Below, one piece after another: positions 36,186 to 61,497 of a stretch of 64,000 bases of DNA. The notes beneath the pieces were generated by a model. It saw only the letters and a program-made list of their open reading frames with translations. It was not told the origin of the DNA and searched no databases. A program made the position numbers and the translations under genes. The first letter of the stretch is position 1, and each line of letters opens with the position of its first letter. The DNA is from Litoditis marina (lineage: Eukaryota; Nematoda; Chromadorea; Rhabditida; Rhabditidae), in assembly GCA_964036275.1 (NCBI GenBank), contig OZ038435.1, forward strand, positions 17,169,712-17,233,711, in the 5' to 3' direction.

Positions 36186-36191
36186 AATAAA
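36186..36191 (+). terminator. Poly(A) signal of paralog A
   Basis: AATAAA about 100 bases after the TAG at 36087-36089. Confidence 0.65.
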
Positions 36192-36599
36192 GCGAAAACA
36201 AATTATGTTGTTGTTCATTGTTGTTTTGAAATTTTGTAATCTAAATGTATTTTAAAAAGTACATAGTTATGTAGACTTTTATAACAATCATTAACTAGCT
36301 ATCTTTTTCTACAGTTGTACCAAATGAGACATGAGATAGTCACGTGAAGGTTCAAAAAAACTGCAGACTTTTTGCATTTTCAGTTTCACTTCTCCGAGTT
36401 CTAACGTTTTCACGTTTCACTAAAAGTGTACGTGTACGTGTAGCTTGGAAATATTTTCCAAGTTCCATTACCAATACTGTCCTTAACATGTTTTTGCCCG
36501 TGAAATCACGTGTTTTTGGAGAACTGCGCGTCATTATGAATTCATTTGTGGTCTATTTCTGAGAACTGATGGTTGCATCGCTTTTGTACTGGGGTGAGT

Positions 36600-36860
36600 G
36601 CAGAAGCATTCATCTCTCTCTTTTCTCTATATTTCTTCCTCTATGTCTTTCTCTCTCTCTTTTCTCTTCCCCTCTTTTCATTCTGTGTCTCTTTCTCTCC
36701 TTTGTCTATCTCACCTTTCTCAGCGTTCTTCTCTCTTCCCCCCCCCCCTCTTTCTTTCTCTCTTTTCTGCTCTCTCTTTCTCTCTTTTTTCACTTTCTCT
36801 CTCCCTTTCTCTCTTTCTTTCGCTTTCTCTCTCACTCCCTCTCTACTTTCCTAACTATCT
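36600..36860. repeat. CT-rich low-complexity DNA
   Basis: Long CT-rich stretch with a poly-C tract near 36740. Open frames in all three phases are composition artefacts. The missing first exon of paralog B was sought in 36200-37520 and not found. Confidence 0.9.
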
Positions 36861-37029
36861 CAAAATAGCCCATTTCCAGCTCTGTTTCCATGTCTCTTTC
36901 TGTCTATCGTCTCTCAAAGAAAAGCTCTCTCATGCCACACCGGGATTTTCTATAAAAATGGCAAACTATCCCAGCCAACCACAGTAACCAAGAAATTCTC
37001 AGATCAAACGGTGAGTTTGAGTTCGACTA

Positions 37030-37130
37030 CAAACTACAAAAGCGAGACAGCATGGAGATCAGCGAGACGCAGACAGTCTCTGACAGTCTGTGTTTCTCTG
37101 ACCTGAACACTCTCTCGTCTAGAACGCAAC
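37030..37130. mobile_element. Degenerate M1 copy
   Basis: Contains AGATCAGCGAGACGCAGACAG and CTGACCTGAACACTCTCTCG, the M1 interior, without clear ends. A second degenerate copy is at about 37355-37460. Confidence 0.65.
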
Positions 37131-37354
37131 GAAAGTGCTTTGCTTATTGTCAGAAAACTGCTGAGAATGATTTGGGAGCTCTATTTTTTTTTCGTTCCCA
37201 TTGAGACTTTTTGTGTCAATGAAGTTTCAGATGAATGATTTTTACAGAAATAAAAAGTTAACAGCCGCTACTTGAAAACATGTTTAGTATGAAATTTCAA
37301 ACAACTATAAAGTGTCAAAAAATCACTCGGAAACAAAAGCAATTGTCAAGCTAC

Positions 37355-37460
37355 AAAACCGAGAGAGCATGGAGATCAATGATACTGCAGACAGTCAGAG
37401 ACAGTCTGCGTATCGCTGACCTGCACACTCTCTCGTCGAGGCCGCCAATAATCTACTTGC
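37355..37460. mobile_element. Degenerate M1 copy
   Basis: ACCGAGAGAGCATGGAGATC through CTGACCTGCACACTCTCTCG, about 60 bases upstream of the first recognised exon of paralog B. Confidence 0.65.
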
Positions 37461-37520
37461 CAATTGAGCATAAAACCAATATCTAAACTACAAACTACAA
37501 AGTACAAAGACCATTTCCAG

Positions 37521-40500
37521 CCGGGATTCGCCTTTGCTTGTCTCTTCGATTTCGTCTACGGAGAAAAGTGTTCGAATCTGCGAATTTCGAGCGATATTTT
37601 CGAATTCCAAAAAACGCATCATTTGTTGGTAGGTGGAGATATAGTATTTCCGTCCTTAATGAGACTCCTACAGTATGATCTGGGAACTGAATGGGTGACG
37701 ATTAAGCTTAAACACATGGAGCGGATGTCTCTTAATAAAAACTGTATGAGTTGTTTCTCTCCAAACTCTCACAAAGACAGTTTATTCTTATAAACCTCCC
37801 ATTGTGACACTTTGAACCTTTCGTTGATGTTTAAACTTGAGTTATAGGTCGTAGCTTAATGTCTTTGAGCTTAATCGTCACCCACTCAGGAACTTCCGGT
37901 CCGCTCTAATTACGTGATAGTTATTGGAAATGTCAACAGTTTTCGCACTCCATGAAGATTTCCTATTGCAAAAAGTATTCGAGAAATTTTTTGAGGCCGT
38001 TAAGGCTGACCTTTCCGTAAAAAGTCTAAAAACACTCCGAATTAGAGCCGAAAAGCAACGGAATCAAACTACAAACACCGTATATAGTCATCGAAAACAG
38101 AAAAGCGGGAGGGTACTGTATATGTCAATTTTCGCTGTGTACGGACACACGTCTCCGATTTCAAAGCTTGGCGGTTAACGTTCCGCGTAGCGCAGTGGTT
38201 ACCGCTTGGCTATAAATCTTTTGCTCGCATGTTCGATTCCGGCGAGAGACAACATTTTATAAATTTGACACGCTCTATAGGCTGTCTTTCAACATGTAAA
38301 AAACTTATACCATATGGTAGAAGATCAAACTACAAATCTCACCTGGTGAAGTTTCACACATCAAAAATCTGGCGATCCCTAATAATTTTGCTTTTAACAC
38401 ACAACTCTTTGGGAACTATTTTGCCCAAGTAACTAGTCAACTTGTTTTTATTCACATCAGATCAGTGTGGTTTTGACCTATTAGACACATTAATCATTTT
38501 TTTTATCAATATTATTGTTGTTATTATTATTAATATCATCATCTTTTTTTCAAAATGCGCTGTACTGTTCGACTACCGAATTGAAAACGAGATGTGTATG
38601 TCGAGGTTCCCTTTGTAGTGGAGATATTGCAACCGCCCATGTAAGTACTAAATTTTATCGATTTGTTGAGAACAGTTTTCCTCCAGAATCCAAATCATTT
38701 CAGAATTCAATTGCTTTCATTCATTTGAATTTGTTTATTCGAATATTTGTCTCTCTTTTCTCTGAAAAGTTTCGCGTTTTTAAATTTACATTATGCATGA
38801 ATAAATCGATGGAAAAATTAAATGATCTGACGTAGTCATGTGTGGTCTAATTTGGCTGTTGAAAACGAGTCATGAAAATGCGCGTGGCCTAATTTGGCTG
38901 TTGAAAACGAGTCATGAAAATGGGCGTGGCCTAATTTCAATTCTGTTCAGGAAGCGTTGTTGCGCGAGTACGAGTCTCCCTCCAACTCTTCGTGGGATAA
39001 GACCATTCGAATGTCAAACGATCCTCAACTTTTAGGGTTAGTTTGGTTAAAAATTGAGGAAAATTTGAGTACTATGTTACCTGACCTGATACTCGACCCC
39101 CCCCCCCCCCCCCCCCATCTGTCCAGGCAGAAACGAAAAGTTTGAAACCAAGTAGTAGGGTTAAGTCCACCTTGTGGCTCGAACTTGTACTTCCACGCTC
39201 GAGAAACCACAGCCACAGGGCTAATATACTCCGTTTCACCAATCGGTGACTTTCTACAGTAATCTCTCGAATATTCGAGGGATATTATCTAATAAACAAA
39301 CATACTTTTAGCTTCACTGTTTTCTGTGCTTGTAGTAACCAATGTATAAAACAAAATCACAACGTTTAAACTATTTATAATACCTACAAGATATGAATAA
39401 TGTACTTGAAAGATTTACAATCTTATTGTAGAGGGCTATTGTTGCGTGAAACAGACTATAGCATTTCGATTAGTTCACCGCCAGACTCTTCTCTGCTATA
39501 GCTCTTCAGGTTTTCGTTTTTCTACGTAATAAAGGTTACGATCATGAAGATAGTGAGTCCATTCGAACCTGAATCATCAAATTTGTGAATTTTTCTAAAT
39601 TTCTTCATTATATTTCAGTGTAAATTCCACCATAAGACGTGAAATTCTGCACTGTCTCATCGGAAAAATCAGAGAAATCTACAGACTCCGTAAGTTTTTT
39701 GCTGATTTGAATTGTATGAGTTAAAATTATATTTTAAAAATAGATGTGTTTTGTTACAAAACTCACTAAGAACTACCCAAAGGTGTTTTTTGCCTGTTGA
39801 ACTTCGAAACTTTGTTTTTATGAATGACAAGAATTCCAAATACTCGCCGAAAAATGGCCAGGTTTCTAATACTTAACTTTTATTCTAAGTTTTTTTAGTA
39901 TTTCTGAGTACGTATGCTAGAAGATACCGGCCCTTTCATCCCATCCTGCGTCTCTCGCTCTACCTTACTATTTCTCGCCTCCCACATCCCGGCGGGATGG
40001 GAGAGCAGAGAAATAGCGTATGTTCGAGGAGACGCAGGATGGGATGAAGGAGCCGATATCTTCTAGCATACGTACTCTGAGCTGATGCCTTTCCAGCCGG
40101 ACCGGACCCGCCCGTTCCCACGATTGTGATGACGTCACCAGACAAGTTGGTTCAGTGGAAAAGAAGCGTCATTCTTGGGTAAAGTTTCTGAAATTTCGGA
40201 AATCTATTCCATTCTGAATCTAGAATGGTTCTATTCTTCCAATTTCTATTTTATAATCTCCATTCTGATTCTATGTAGAAATTTTTACGGATTGAGTTCT
40301 CCTTTGGTGATAATAATACTGATGCTAAAGTTTACACCGAACATCGAACAATATTGGCAATTGCTAAAGATTAGTGCAACACATTTTTATCATGTTATTA
40401 GAGTCTTTTTCTCACATTGTTAGAGCACTTAGAGGAATACAACCATTACCACAAAATATATCAATTACCTAACTGGACGACCTCAAAGTTAAGCGAAATC

Positions 40501-42383
40501 ATGAAACTTTTGAGGCAATATTTTTTTTAATAAAATTTTGCGAACGACTTTGGAATGTTTCGTAGTTTCATTGCTTCCAGCCCGATCCCTGCTATCAAAA
40601 CTGCCGCCCAGTGTTCCGCTGAGAATGCAGCAACGGTTGATTCCAATTTCGCCACTTTGGCGCTGATCATCTTTATTTTGGTTGAGGTACGTCATGAAGC
40701 AGGACGATTATGTGGACCAATCTCGTTTCAATGGTCCTTTAAACTACAATTGAAAAATGTATTGCAGTTTCAAGGACTGAAGAGTTGTGATTGACCACAT
40801 AATCGTCCTTCTTTAACAACGTTTAATCAGAAACGTTTAAACACTACTTTTTCCAGACACTGATGGTGCTTTTCTAATCTAGAACGCTGAAAAAACTAAA
40901 TGTTTTATGAGTTTTCGTTTATAATTACATTTTTTTTATTTTCAGGTCGCTTTACTGATCGTAGTTGGTGTACTGCTTCTATGGACCAAGAAGCGATTGA
41001 ACCAAACGGTGAGTTACAAAAATTCAGGTTGTTGCCCCAAAGCTTTTCATCAACTTTGAGACATATTACGGAAAGTTCCACTATAAATTTCACTGGAAAA
41101 TTTACTTTTAATGTAACTTTCAAGATGCTTGCCAAAAATATCAGCTAAACTCGTGCGTTGACTCTCTCTATGTTGTTGAATTTATCGCATTTCATTTCTT
41201 ACTGTAAGAAAACTTTTATCTGTGTTCAGGTGGATAGCGGCGATGCTCTCGGAATGGAGGAAGAGGTGAGAAGAGAGAAAGAGAGAGAGAGAAAGGGAGA
41301 GATAGAGAGAGAAATAGAGAGAGATAGAGAGAGGGAGAGAGAGAGAGAGAGAACGAGAGAGAGAGAGAGAACGAGAGAGAGAGAGAGAGAGAGGGGGGTA
41401 GAGAAACAGAACATTCTAACTTCTTTCTCTTCTTCAGGAGGACGAAACCCATAAGGAGAAAGAGTCGGACAAATCAGGTAATAATCGATAATCGTCTGTT
41501 GTACACTGATTAGCCCCACTCTAATTGTAGTCTGACCGATTAGGAGATCGCCGGGTTCAAACTACAAACACAGCGAAAATTCATTTTTCATATTCTCAGG
41601 AAGACTATAGTTCACACCATTCCTACTGAGACTCCTACAGTAACCTTACAAACTTCCCGAAAGCTGTTGTGAAGCCGAAAATGAAGCTCATAGAGCATTC
41701 TCTCGTATATTCACTCTAGCTGAGAAAAAGAACGAGGTGCAAACATCCTTAACTTCTCCGATCAAAAGTAAGTGAGCAAGACGGTTTGATAGTTTCGAAA
41801 TTCTACTGTAGGAGTCTCAGTAGGAATGGAAAAGACTATAAAACAGTACGCAACAAGTTATTCCACTCTACTATTCTAGTTTGCTCGGTTTTTTAAGATA
41901 TATTTGAAAAAAGTGTAGACCAAACTACAAATCCGGTTTGGTCAACATCTTTTGTAGTTTTGTACAAGAAGGACGATAATGTGGACCAATCCCGTGTCAA
42001 CGGTCCTTTAAACTGCAATCGAAAAGTGTATTGCAGTTTAAAGGACTAAAGCGTTTTGATTGGACCACAAAATCGTCCTTCTTTAAATGTGAATACCATT
42101 TTGAAAAATTTAAAATCAAAATCGTTTTACGAAAAGCTCAATTAATAATGAAAATCGGGCTATTTCTACTTTGAAATTTCCAGAAGTTTCCACCCCCGAG
42201 AAACACACAAAAGATACGAAAAAGGACAAAAAGAAGAAAAATGATGGAGCCAAAAAAGCTGAAAAGAAAGAGAAAAACGAGAATAAAGAGAAAGTGCCTA
42301 AAAAGGAAAAGAAAGAGAAGAAGAAAGAGAAAAAGGAAGATAAAAAGAAAGGAAAGAAGTCAAAAGATATAAAAAAGAAATGA
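37521..42383 (+). CDS. Type I membrane protein with Lys-rich tail, paralog B
   Basis: Exons: 37521-37628, 38554-38640, 38951-39036, 39619-39689, 40097-40178, 40581-40686, 40946-41008, 41230-41265, 41438-41477 and 42184-42383. Every junction keeps phase. Ectodomain pieces align with paralog A: ACLFDFVYGEKCSNLRI with SCAFSLITPCSDLKV, RCVCRGSLC with VCHCSGREC, EALLREYE with AALLTEYE, QWKRS with QWKQK. A membrane helix spans the 40581 and 40946 exons (LALIIFILVEVALLIVVG then VLLLWTKKR). An acidic stretch (GMEEEEDETHKEKESDK) is followed by a tail of about 65 residues that is over half Lys. The first exon with the signal peptide was not found upstream. The acceptor before 38554 reads TTTTTCAA, not CAG. 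Ends TGA with AATAAA at 42477. Function unknown; a surface receptor or adhesion role is only a guess from topology. Confidence 0.8.
38084..38282 (+). mobile_element. tRNA-derived SINE, reference copy
   Basis: About 200 bases. An upstream leader (GGGAGGGTACTGTATATG, TTTTCGCTGTGTACG) is followed by A box TAGCGCAGTGG at 38188-38198 and B box GTTCGATTCC at 38231-38240. The 43-base spacing is as in a tRNA gene. The tail runs GGCGAGAG...TTTATAAATTTG. Other copies: 8897, 26495, 31125, 34918, 43490. The leader upstream of the tRNA part is unusual, because SINEs normally start with the tRNA. Confidence 0.88.
39097..39116 (+). repeat. Poly-C tract, 20 C
   Basis: The longest homopolymer of the window, 60 bases after the donor of the 38951-39036 exon. 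Confidence 0.98.
39225..39460. mobile_element. M3 MITE, full length
   Basis: 236 bases from TATACTCCGTTTCACC to GTGAAACAGACTATA, inverted relative to the copy at 12877. Confidence 0.87.
39908..40075. mobile_element. M6 palindromic MITE, full length
   Basis: 168 bases, very similar to 32132-32299. Its right end is 21 bases from the acceptor of the 40097 exon of paralog B. Confidence 0.95.
40696..40815. mobile_element. M4 palindromic MITE
   Basis: AGGACGATTATGTGGACCAA ... ACCACATAATCGTCCTTC, with GGTCCTTTAAACT / AGTTTCAAGGAC inside. Starts 9 bases after the donor boundary of the 40581-40686 exon. Confidence 0.85.
41266..41400. repeat. GA-rich low-complexity tract
   Basis: (GA)n intron of paralog B beginning at the donor itself (GTGAGAAGAGAG). 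The charged open frame through it is an artefact. Confidence 0.9.
41603..41840. mobile_element. M8 MITE, full length
   Basis: 238 bases with long terminal inverted repeats: CCATTCCTACTGAGACTCC and TACTGTAGGAGTCTCAGTAG, flanked by GACTATAG / GACTATAA. Fragments occur near 13300, 37655 and 61165. Confidence 0.88.
41966..42084. mobile_element. M4 palindromic MITE
   Basis: AAGAAGGACGATAATGTGG to CACAAAATCGTCCTTCTT, with GGTCCTTTAAACTGCAATC repeated in inverted form. Confidence 0.88.
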
Positions 42384-42476
42384 TTTGATGTATTTCTACG
42401 TGTAGTTGTGTATTGATCGACTACCAGTGACAGTTTGACCTATTTAATATGTAAATATGTGACGTCAGTTTGTGTG

Positions 42477-42565
42477 AATAAAAGTTGTACTTCACAATTG
42501 TTTTTAATTGTTTCCAACTTATACTTTAATTGTTTTCCAACTTATCCGCAATTTCATTGACAGGG
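42477..42565 (+). promoter_or_regulatory. Operon-like intercistronic region
   Basis: AATAAA at 42477-42482 ends paralog B. About 80 bases later TTTCATTGACAG (AG at 42562-42563) precedes the ATG of the next gene by 2 bases. A poly(A) signal, a U-rich spacer (TTTTTAATTGTTTCC) and an unpaired acceptor within about 100 bases match nematode SL2-type operons. Confidence 0.7.
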
Positions 42566-44762
42566 ATGAAAACTCTGTTCAAAAGGGTGGTTTTAACCGA
42601 TCAACAGCAGGTTCTCATGAAGCAAATCAGACTTAGAGGTCAGTTATCAGGATGAATTATTTATCAAGTATACCTGATTGTTCTTCGAAGAATACACATG
42701 TCTCATCGTAGTATTCGGAACGTATTCCGAAAAAAATTCCTAATCGAAAAAATGAACTGTGCAGTTTCTTGAAGAATTAGTCACGGTTGATTCAGTGACT
42801 ATTTTGTTTCGTTGGTAGAAATTGCCAGATAGCAGTTGACATTTCTGCTTGACTCCGTCCAGACAGTCTGACACCTGATTCTGACATATTATGGTCGTAA
42901 CTCAGTTTATTTTCATGAATAACCAGTAAACCAGTTTGTACTTGAAGTAGGACAATTATATGGTCCAATCTCAACGATTAAGTCCTTTAAACTGCGACAC
43001 ATTTTTCAATGGCAGTTTAAAGGACCGTTGACACGAGATTGGTCCACATAGTCGTCCTTCTTTAACTGTTGTTTATAGCAAAGAAAACATACCTATGTCA
43101 TCTGTAAGCAGTTTTTCAACAAATGTTCATAATAATAATAATAATAATATAAACAAGTGTTTCAGGTGTGAAGAGAATGAGTGGTTACCGTGTTAGAAGG
43201 AGGCGTGCACAAGGTATTCTTCTGTCTCATAGAATAAAGGGTGACATTGAAGGTTGGTCCGCGACCTACACCAAAAATTCTCCGAATAACCAGAAAAAAA
43301 CGCCGAAAGCGAGAAAATGTGTCTATTCTCGATACAAACTCATTTCCAGGGTTTTCCAAATAAAAAAAGGTCGTAGCGGCCTCAATGTAGGTCAACTTAA
43401 TGTTTCTGAAGTTGGCTCGGAAAGCAATGAAACATCGAAACTGATACTTGAATTACTCCATAAAATCTATTCAAAAAAAACAGTCTATAGTGAGTGCCAA
43501 GTTTATAAATTCCTGTCTCTGGTCGGGATCGAACCTGCAATCATTGTTCTTCGAAGAATACACATGTCTCATCGTAGTATTCGGAACGTATTCCGAAAAA
43601 AATTCCTTCGCAATCAAAGACATGTGTGCGTACACAGCCGAAAATGAGATATACAGTTCCCTCTCGCCTTTTCTTGGGCGACGACTATAAGTGATATTTG
43701 GTGATTTGGATGCTTCATTTGAAGTGTTTTGTTCAAAAGTTGGATAATCGATTTCAACTTTTAAAATTTTGTTAACACGTCACAGAAGGAATTCACAGTT
43801 TTGTTTATAAAATTTCATTTTCAGGACTACCGGAAGTGAATGAGAAGAATTCGGCCATTGCCAAGAGGAATCCTGACCAGGTATGGTCAATTATTGTATT
43901 GGCTTAGATTTTCTAGTTTTTCTGTCAATTTTACTTCCTATTTTATGTAAAACGTAATTTTTGTGCATACGTATTATAGTTGCAGCTGAGCGCGACAGAA
44001 GCGTCTCCTGACGACGAGTTGGCAGGTAGCCAGAAGCTGCCGGCAACCGTCTGTCAACCGGCCACAGTGTCGATGGGAGAATTGAACTGTCTTTCCGAAG
44101 GGGCGGTACTATCTCGGAAACGAACGCTTATAATGAGGGAAATCAGGCTCAGACCGTTCAGACCAGAGGTAAGATATGGTTTCCATCAAACCGGTGTGGA
44201 CAGACTACGGTAACTTTGGTAGGGGGCGGGGTTGGCGAGCGGCCAGCTCATCTGCGTATATTTGCAGTGAGTTGAGTCCGGTAGTAACGTGATAGTTGGG
44301 AATTGATCTACAATCTAACATTTACTTACTGTATTTACGAATGGGGAATCTGATTATAATTTTCTGTTCAAAGGCCATTCGATTTTACGTTAAGCGTGTT
44401 TGAATTGAAGTCTCGTGCGAAAACGTAAGCGTAACGTGTTTCCGTACAATTCGTAGCACAATGGAAATCTCATATAGTTGTAGCTGCAGACTTCTTCAAA
44501 GCAGATCGAAAACTAACTTGAACAAGGTTTTGATTCATGGTTTTCCTATTAGTTGGGGTTATTCAACAGAGTTTTTGTGAATATTTGCATAAACTATTTC
44601 ACGTGGACGTAAGAATTGCAATCGCTGTGCGACACCCTGCACTTCTCTTCTAATCCAAAGTAGGATGTAACCGCTTTTTGAGAATTGAAGTTGGTTTCTG
44701 GTCTTTATTCATTATTCAATTGTCTTCGTTTTCAGCTCGCCAAATGTGGAGATAGGAACTAA
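42566..44762 (+). CDS. Small basic protein, downstream operon gene
   Basis: Five in-phase exons: 42566-42638, 43166-43213, 43825-43880, 43980-44168 and 44736-44762, about 139 residues. It begins MKTLFKRVVLTDQQQVLMKQ, has a strongly basic patch (KRMSGYRVRRRRAQ), a neutral to acidic middle (TEASPDDELAGS) and a second basic stretch (SRKRTLIMREIRLRPFRPE), and ends LAKCGDRN. No signal peptide or membrane helix. I do not recognise a family; the two Arg-rich stretches would suit a nuclear or RNA-binding protein, but that is a guess. It follows paralog B with operon-like spacing. Introns 1 and 2 carry an M4 MITE and a SINE. Poly(A) signal at 45221. Confidence 0.7.
42943..43064. mobile_element. M4 palindromic MITE
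   Basis: TTGAAGTAGGACAATTATATG to CACATAGTCGTCCTTC, in intron 1 of the basic-protein gene. Confidence 0.85.
43490..43692 (-). mobile_element. SINE copy with internal foreign segment
   Basis: B-box complement GGGATCGAACCTGC and the family end TGGGCGACGACTATAAG are present. The A-box region is replaced by about 64 bases (TTGTTCTTCGAAGAATACAC...) that occur almost identically at 42678-42741 in the previous intron. Confidence 0.8.
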
Positions 44763-46380
44763 ACTAAGTCAGTAGTGTGTACGTATTCTTTTCATTTTAC
44801 TGTGTTTTATTTCTATCTCTGCGTCTCTCGTTTTTCATGCTCTCTCAAAAGACTGTCTAGCTGTTCGTTGCAGACTGTTTAGGAAATTTCCGTCGAAATT
44901 TAAACATACTATCAAAATTCTGTTTATAACGTGTCATCGTGTCAATTTGACAAAATCATCTAGCTCATATGTTCTTAACCGAAGAATTAGTATTATTCAA
45001 CGTTGGAAACCTCCATCTCGTCCGGTTTTTGTTGTTCACAATGTATCTTGTTTTTGTCACCGAAATGTGTTTTTGTTATATATAGATGTTGTGTTTAAAA
45101 GTTGTTGTAGATATTGTTAGGTTAAATCTTGGTCTCGAATTCGTTACGTGCGTGCGACGATTGTCAATGTTGCTAACATTTCCTTTTTGTTTGGGTTTTT
45201 GTTCCACATTTTATCTGTTCAATAAAGTATTCTACCAGTCAAGTTGTGTGAAACATGTTTGGTTAACATTGCGAACAATTATAAGGTATTCTCCCAGTCT
45301 TACTGTAATTTGATTTCTGCTGTGACGAACTTTAACATTTTTGGTCGTTTTCGAAGTTTACTTCAAGTTTCAGTGAAAAGTGTGAGTAGATAACCAAATT
45401 CTAAAATCAGATAATCTCAACAGGAACGAGAATAGCATAGTTGGCCAACGGTTACCATTACAGTAGTCAACGAATTATATTCCAACGCGCTAAGGTGAAT
45501 GACGGTCTCTATGTACGTCGTTTACGGCGGCAAGGAGAGAAGTCGTTTCATTATTTGTTTTGAAATTCTTTCTCGTTTTTTTTAAATTCAAGCTAGCCTA
45601 GTTTTCTTTGTTATTTGCATGTCCTGAACAGACCAGGTACATTTTATCAATTACTATAGTCAGATAGCTCGTTCATCCGTGCAAAATTGTAAAGTAAAGT
45701 TGTCCGAATATCAGCAGAACAAAATCGAAAACTGGGCTACTTTTGTGCCGAAAAAATAAAATCGGTCTACTTTTGATGCAGAATCATTAATTATTACGTG
45801 TCTCCATCTAAAAACTGACTTTTTTGTCGAATAGTCGGGCCTTACTGGTGTATGGTTGTGAAAAACCGGCAAATTTTGTTGTACCTAAGTACCTCCTTTC
45901 CTATATTTCCGGAGGAAATAATAAAAAAATACATAGGAAATAAAGAAATTGGGATCAAGTCCTTGCTTATTGAAGTCCTGTAAATTCAACAACTTCAACA
46001 TTAACTTTAACTATCCTACGTAGCTACGAGTAGCTACTCTTCCCGACTTGATCTCGTTTCGTCCAAGCAAGGAACGAACCACATGATTCAGGAAGCAACT
46101 TGCGTGGTTTGCGTTTGGTTCAGGTAGTAGTTCACCGAGAGAATTACAACGACGGTGAACCCACCAAAACATCGCCCCAAACAAAAAGCATCGAGTAATA
46201 ATGTTGACAGCCATTTCACAGTACTCATCAAGATTTCAGGATTTTAATCATTCACTTCATATTGTTACAATATGGTGTTCCTTTATGGCCATCCAGGTAT
46301 CTCGGTCTCTGCACATTCTCAATATCTCTTACTCTCTTAGTGTATTTATACTTTATTGATTGTACACTATTCTCATTTAT
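44763..46380. other. Intergenic, no gene recognised
   Basis: AATAAA at 45221-45226 probably ends the basic-protein gene. Around 44820-44880 there is a degenerate M1-like patch, and 45691-45854 is an M2 copy. The rest is AT-rich without exon-like frames. Confidence 0.5.
45691..45854. mobile_element. M2 MITE copy
   Basis: AAGTAAAGTTGTCCGAATA to CGGGCCTTACTGGTGTATG, inverted relative to 17101-17261. Confidence 0.8.
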
Positions 46381-46382
46381 AG

Positions 46383-46392
46383 TTTTTCCAGC

Positions 46393-46395
<3 letters not shown>
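46383..46395 (+). promoter_or_regulatory. Probable trans-splice acceptor of cdc-48.3
   Basis: TTTTTCCAG ends at 46391 and the ATG starts at 46393. No matching upstream donor-exon was seen, as expected for spliced-leader addition. This fixes the start codon. Confidence 0.65.
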
Positions 46396-60736
<14,341 letters not shown>

Positions 60737-61260
60737 CCGACGGTTACTGGTTGTTGTATTGGAATGGGGTTGTTAAGGTTCGATAGACATTTTTTTGAAT
60801 TTTTTTAAAATGTTGAGTTTGAAGGTTTTAACAACCCTCATATGCAAGTTGTTTGATTGTTTTACACGTTGTTATGCAATTGATGGTTGTATTGTTGTTA
60901 TTGTAAGGTTTTTTTTTATGAATATTCAAAATCTGTTTGGAACATGTTTTTTTAGTAGTATCTCGAAATATTGTGAATACAACAACAGGTGCTTGGTTTT
61001 TTTTTCAGAAATTTATATTTAGATCGAATTATGGTTGAAGTACATTGAATCGGCATTTCCCGGAACAACTTGATTTTTTTAGATGAGTAGAAAAAAAGTA
61101 AATCAAGTTGGTCAATATTTATCGAATCGAGGTTTTGATCGGAACACAGAAGAAAAATAGAACTACAGTAGGAATACACCGGTAGAGGGTTTCGGGGGAA
61201 TGGAAAAGACCCCACTATGGCTCAAAGTGCTCGGGAAGGCTCTGAAATTCAAATATTGTA

Positions 61261-61266
61261 AATAAA
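61261..61266 (+). terminator. Possible poly(A) signal of cdc-48.3
   Basis: AATAAA 525 bases after the stop codon; no nearer canonical signal was seen. Confidence 0.4.
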
Positions 61267-61497
61267 AATTAGTTCAGTTCTTTTGAAATTCACGTCAAAA
61301 AGTTTCCTAACGCATATGAAAACACTTGTGCAGAGGTTTGAAAAAATTGAATTTGTACATCAAATTTATGCTGCGTTTCGTATATACGAGTAGTTTTGAC
61401 ACTGGAGGGTTTTCAAAAAGTAGGAAGCTTTCCGATTCTTTGACAAATGTTTCACAACATTTTCCTTTTTATTACTCTCTCTCTGTTCTGTAGGTGT

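Noticed and set aside
36569..36987. Three overlapping Ser/Leu/Phe-rich open frames
   Set aside because: Caused by CT-rich low-complexity DNA open in all phases.
41158..41454. Open frame rich in Arg/Glu
   Set aside because: It runs through a (GA)n intron between two exons that are in phase without it.
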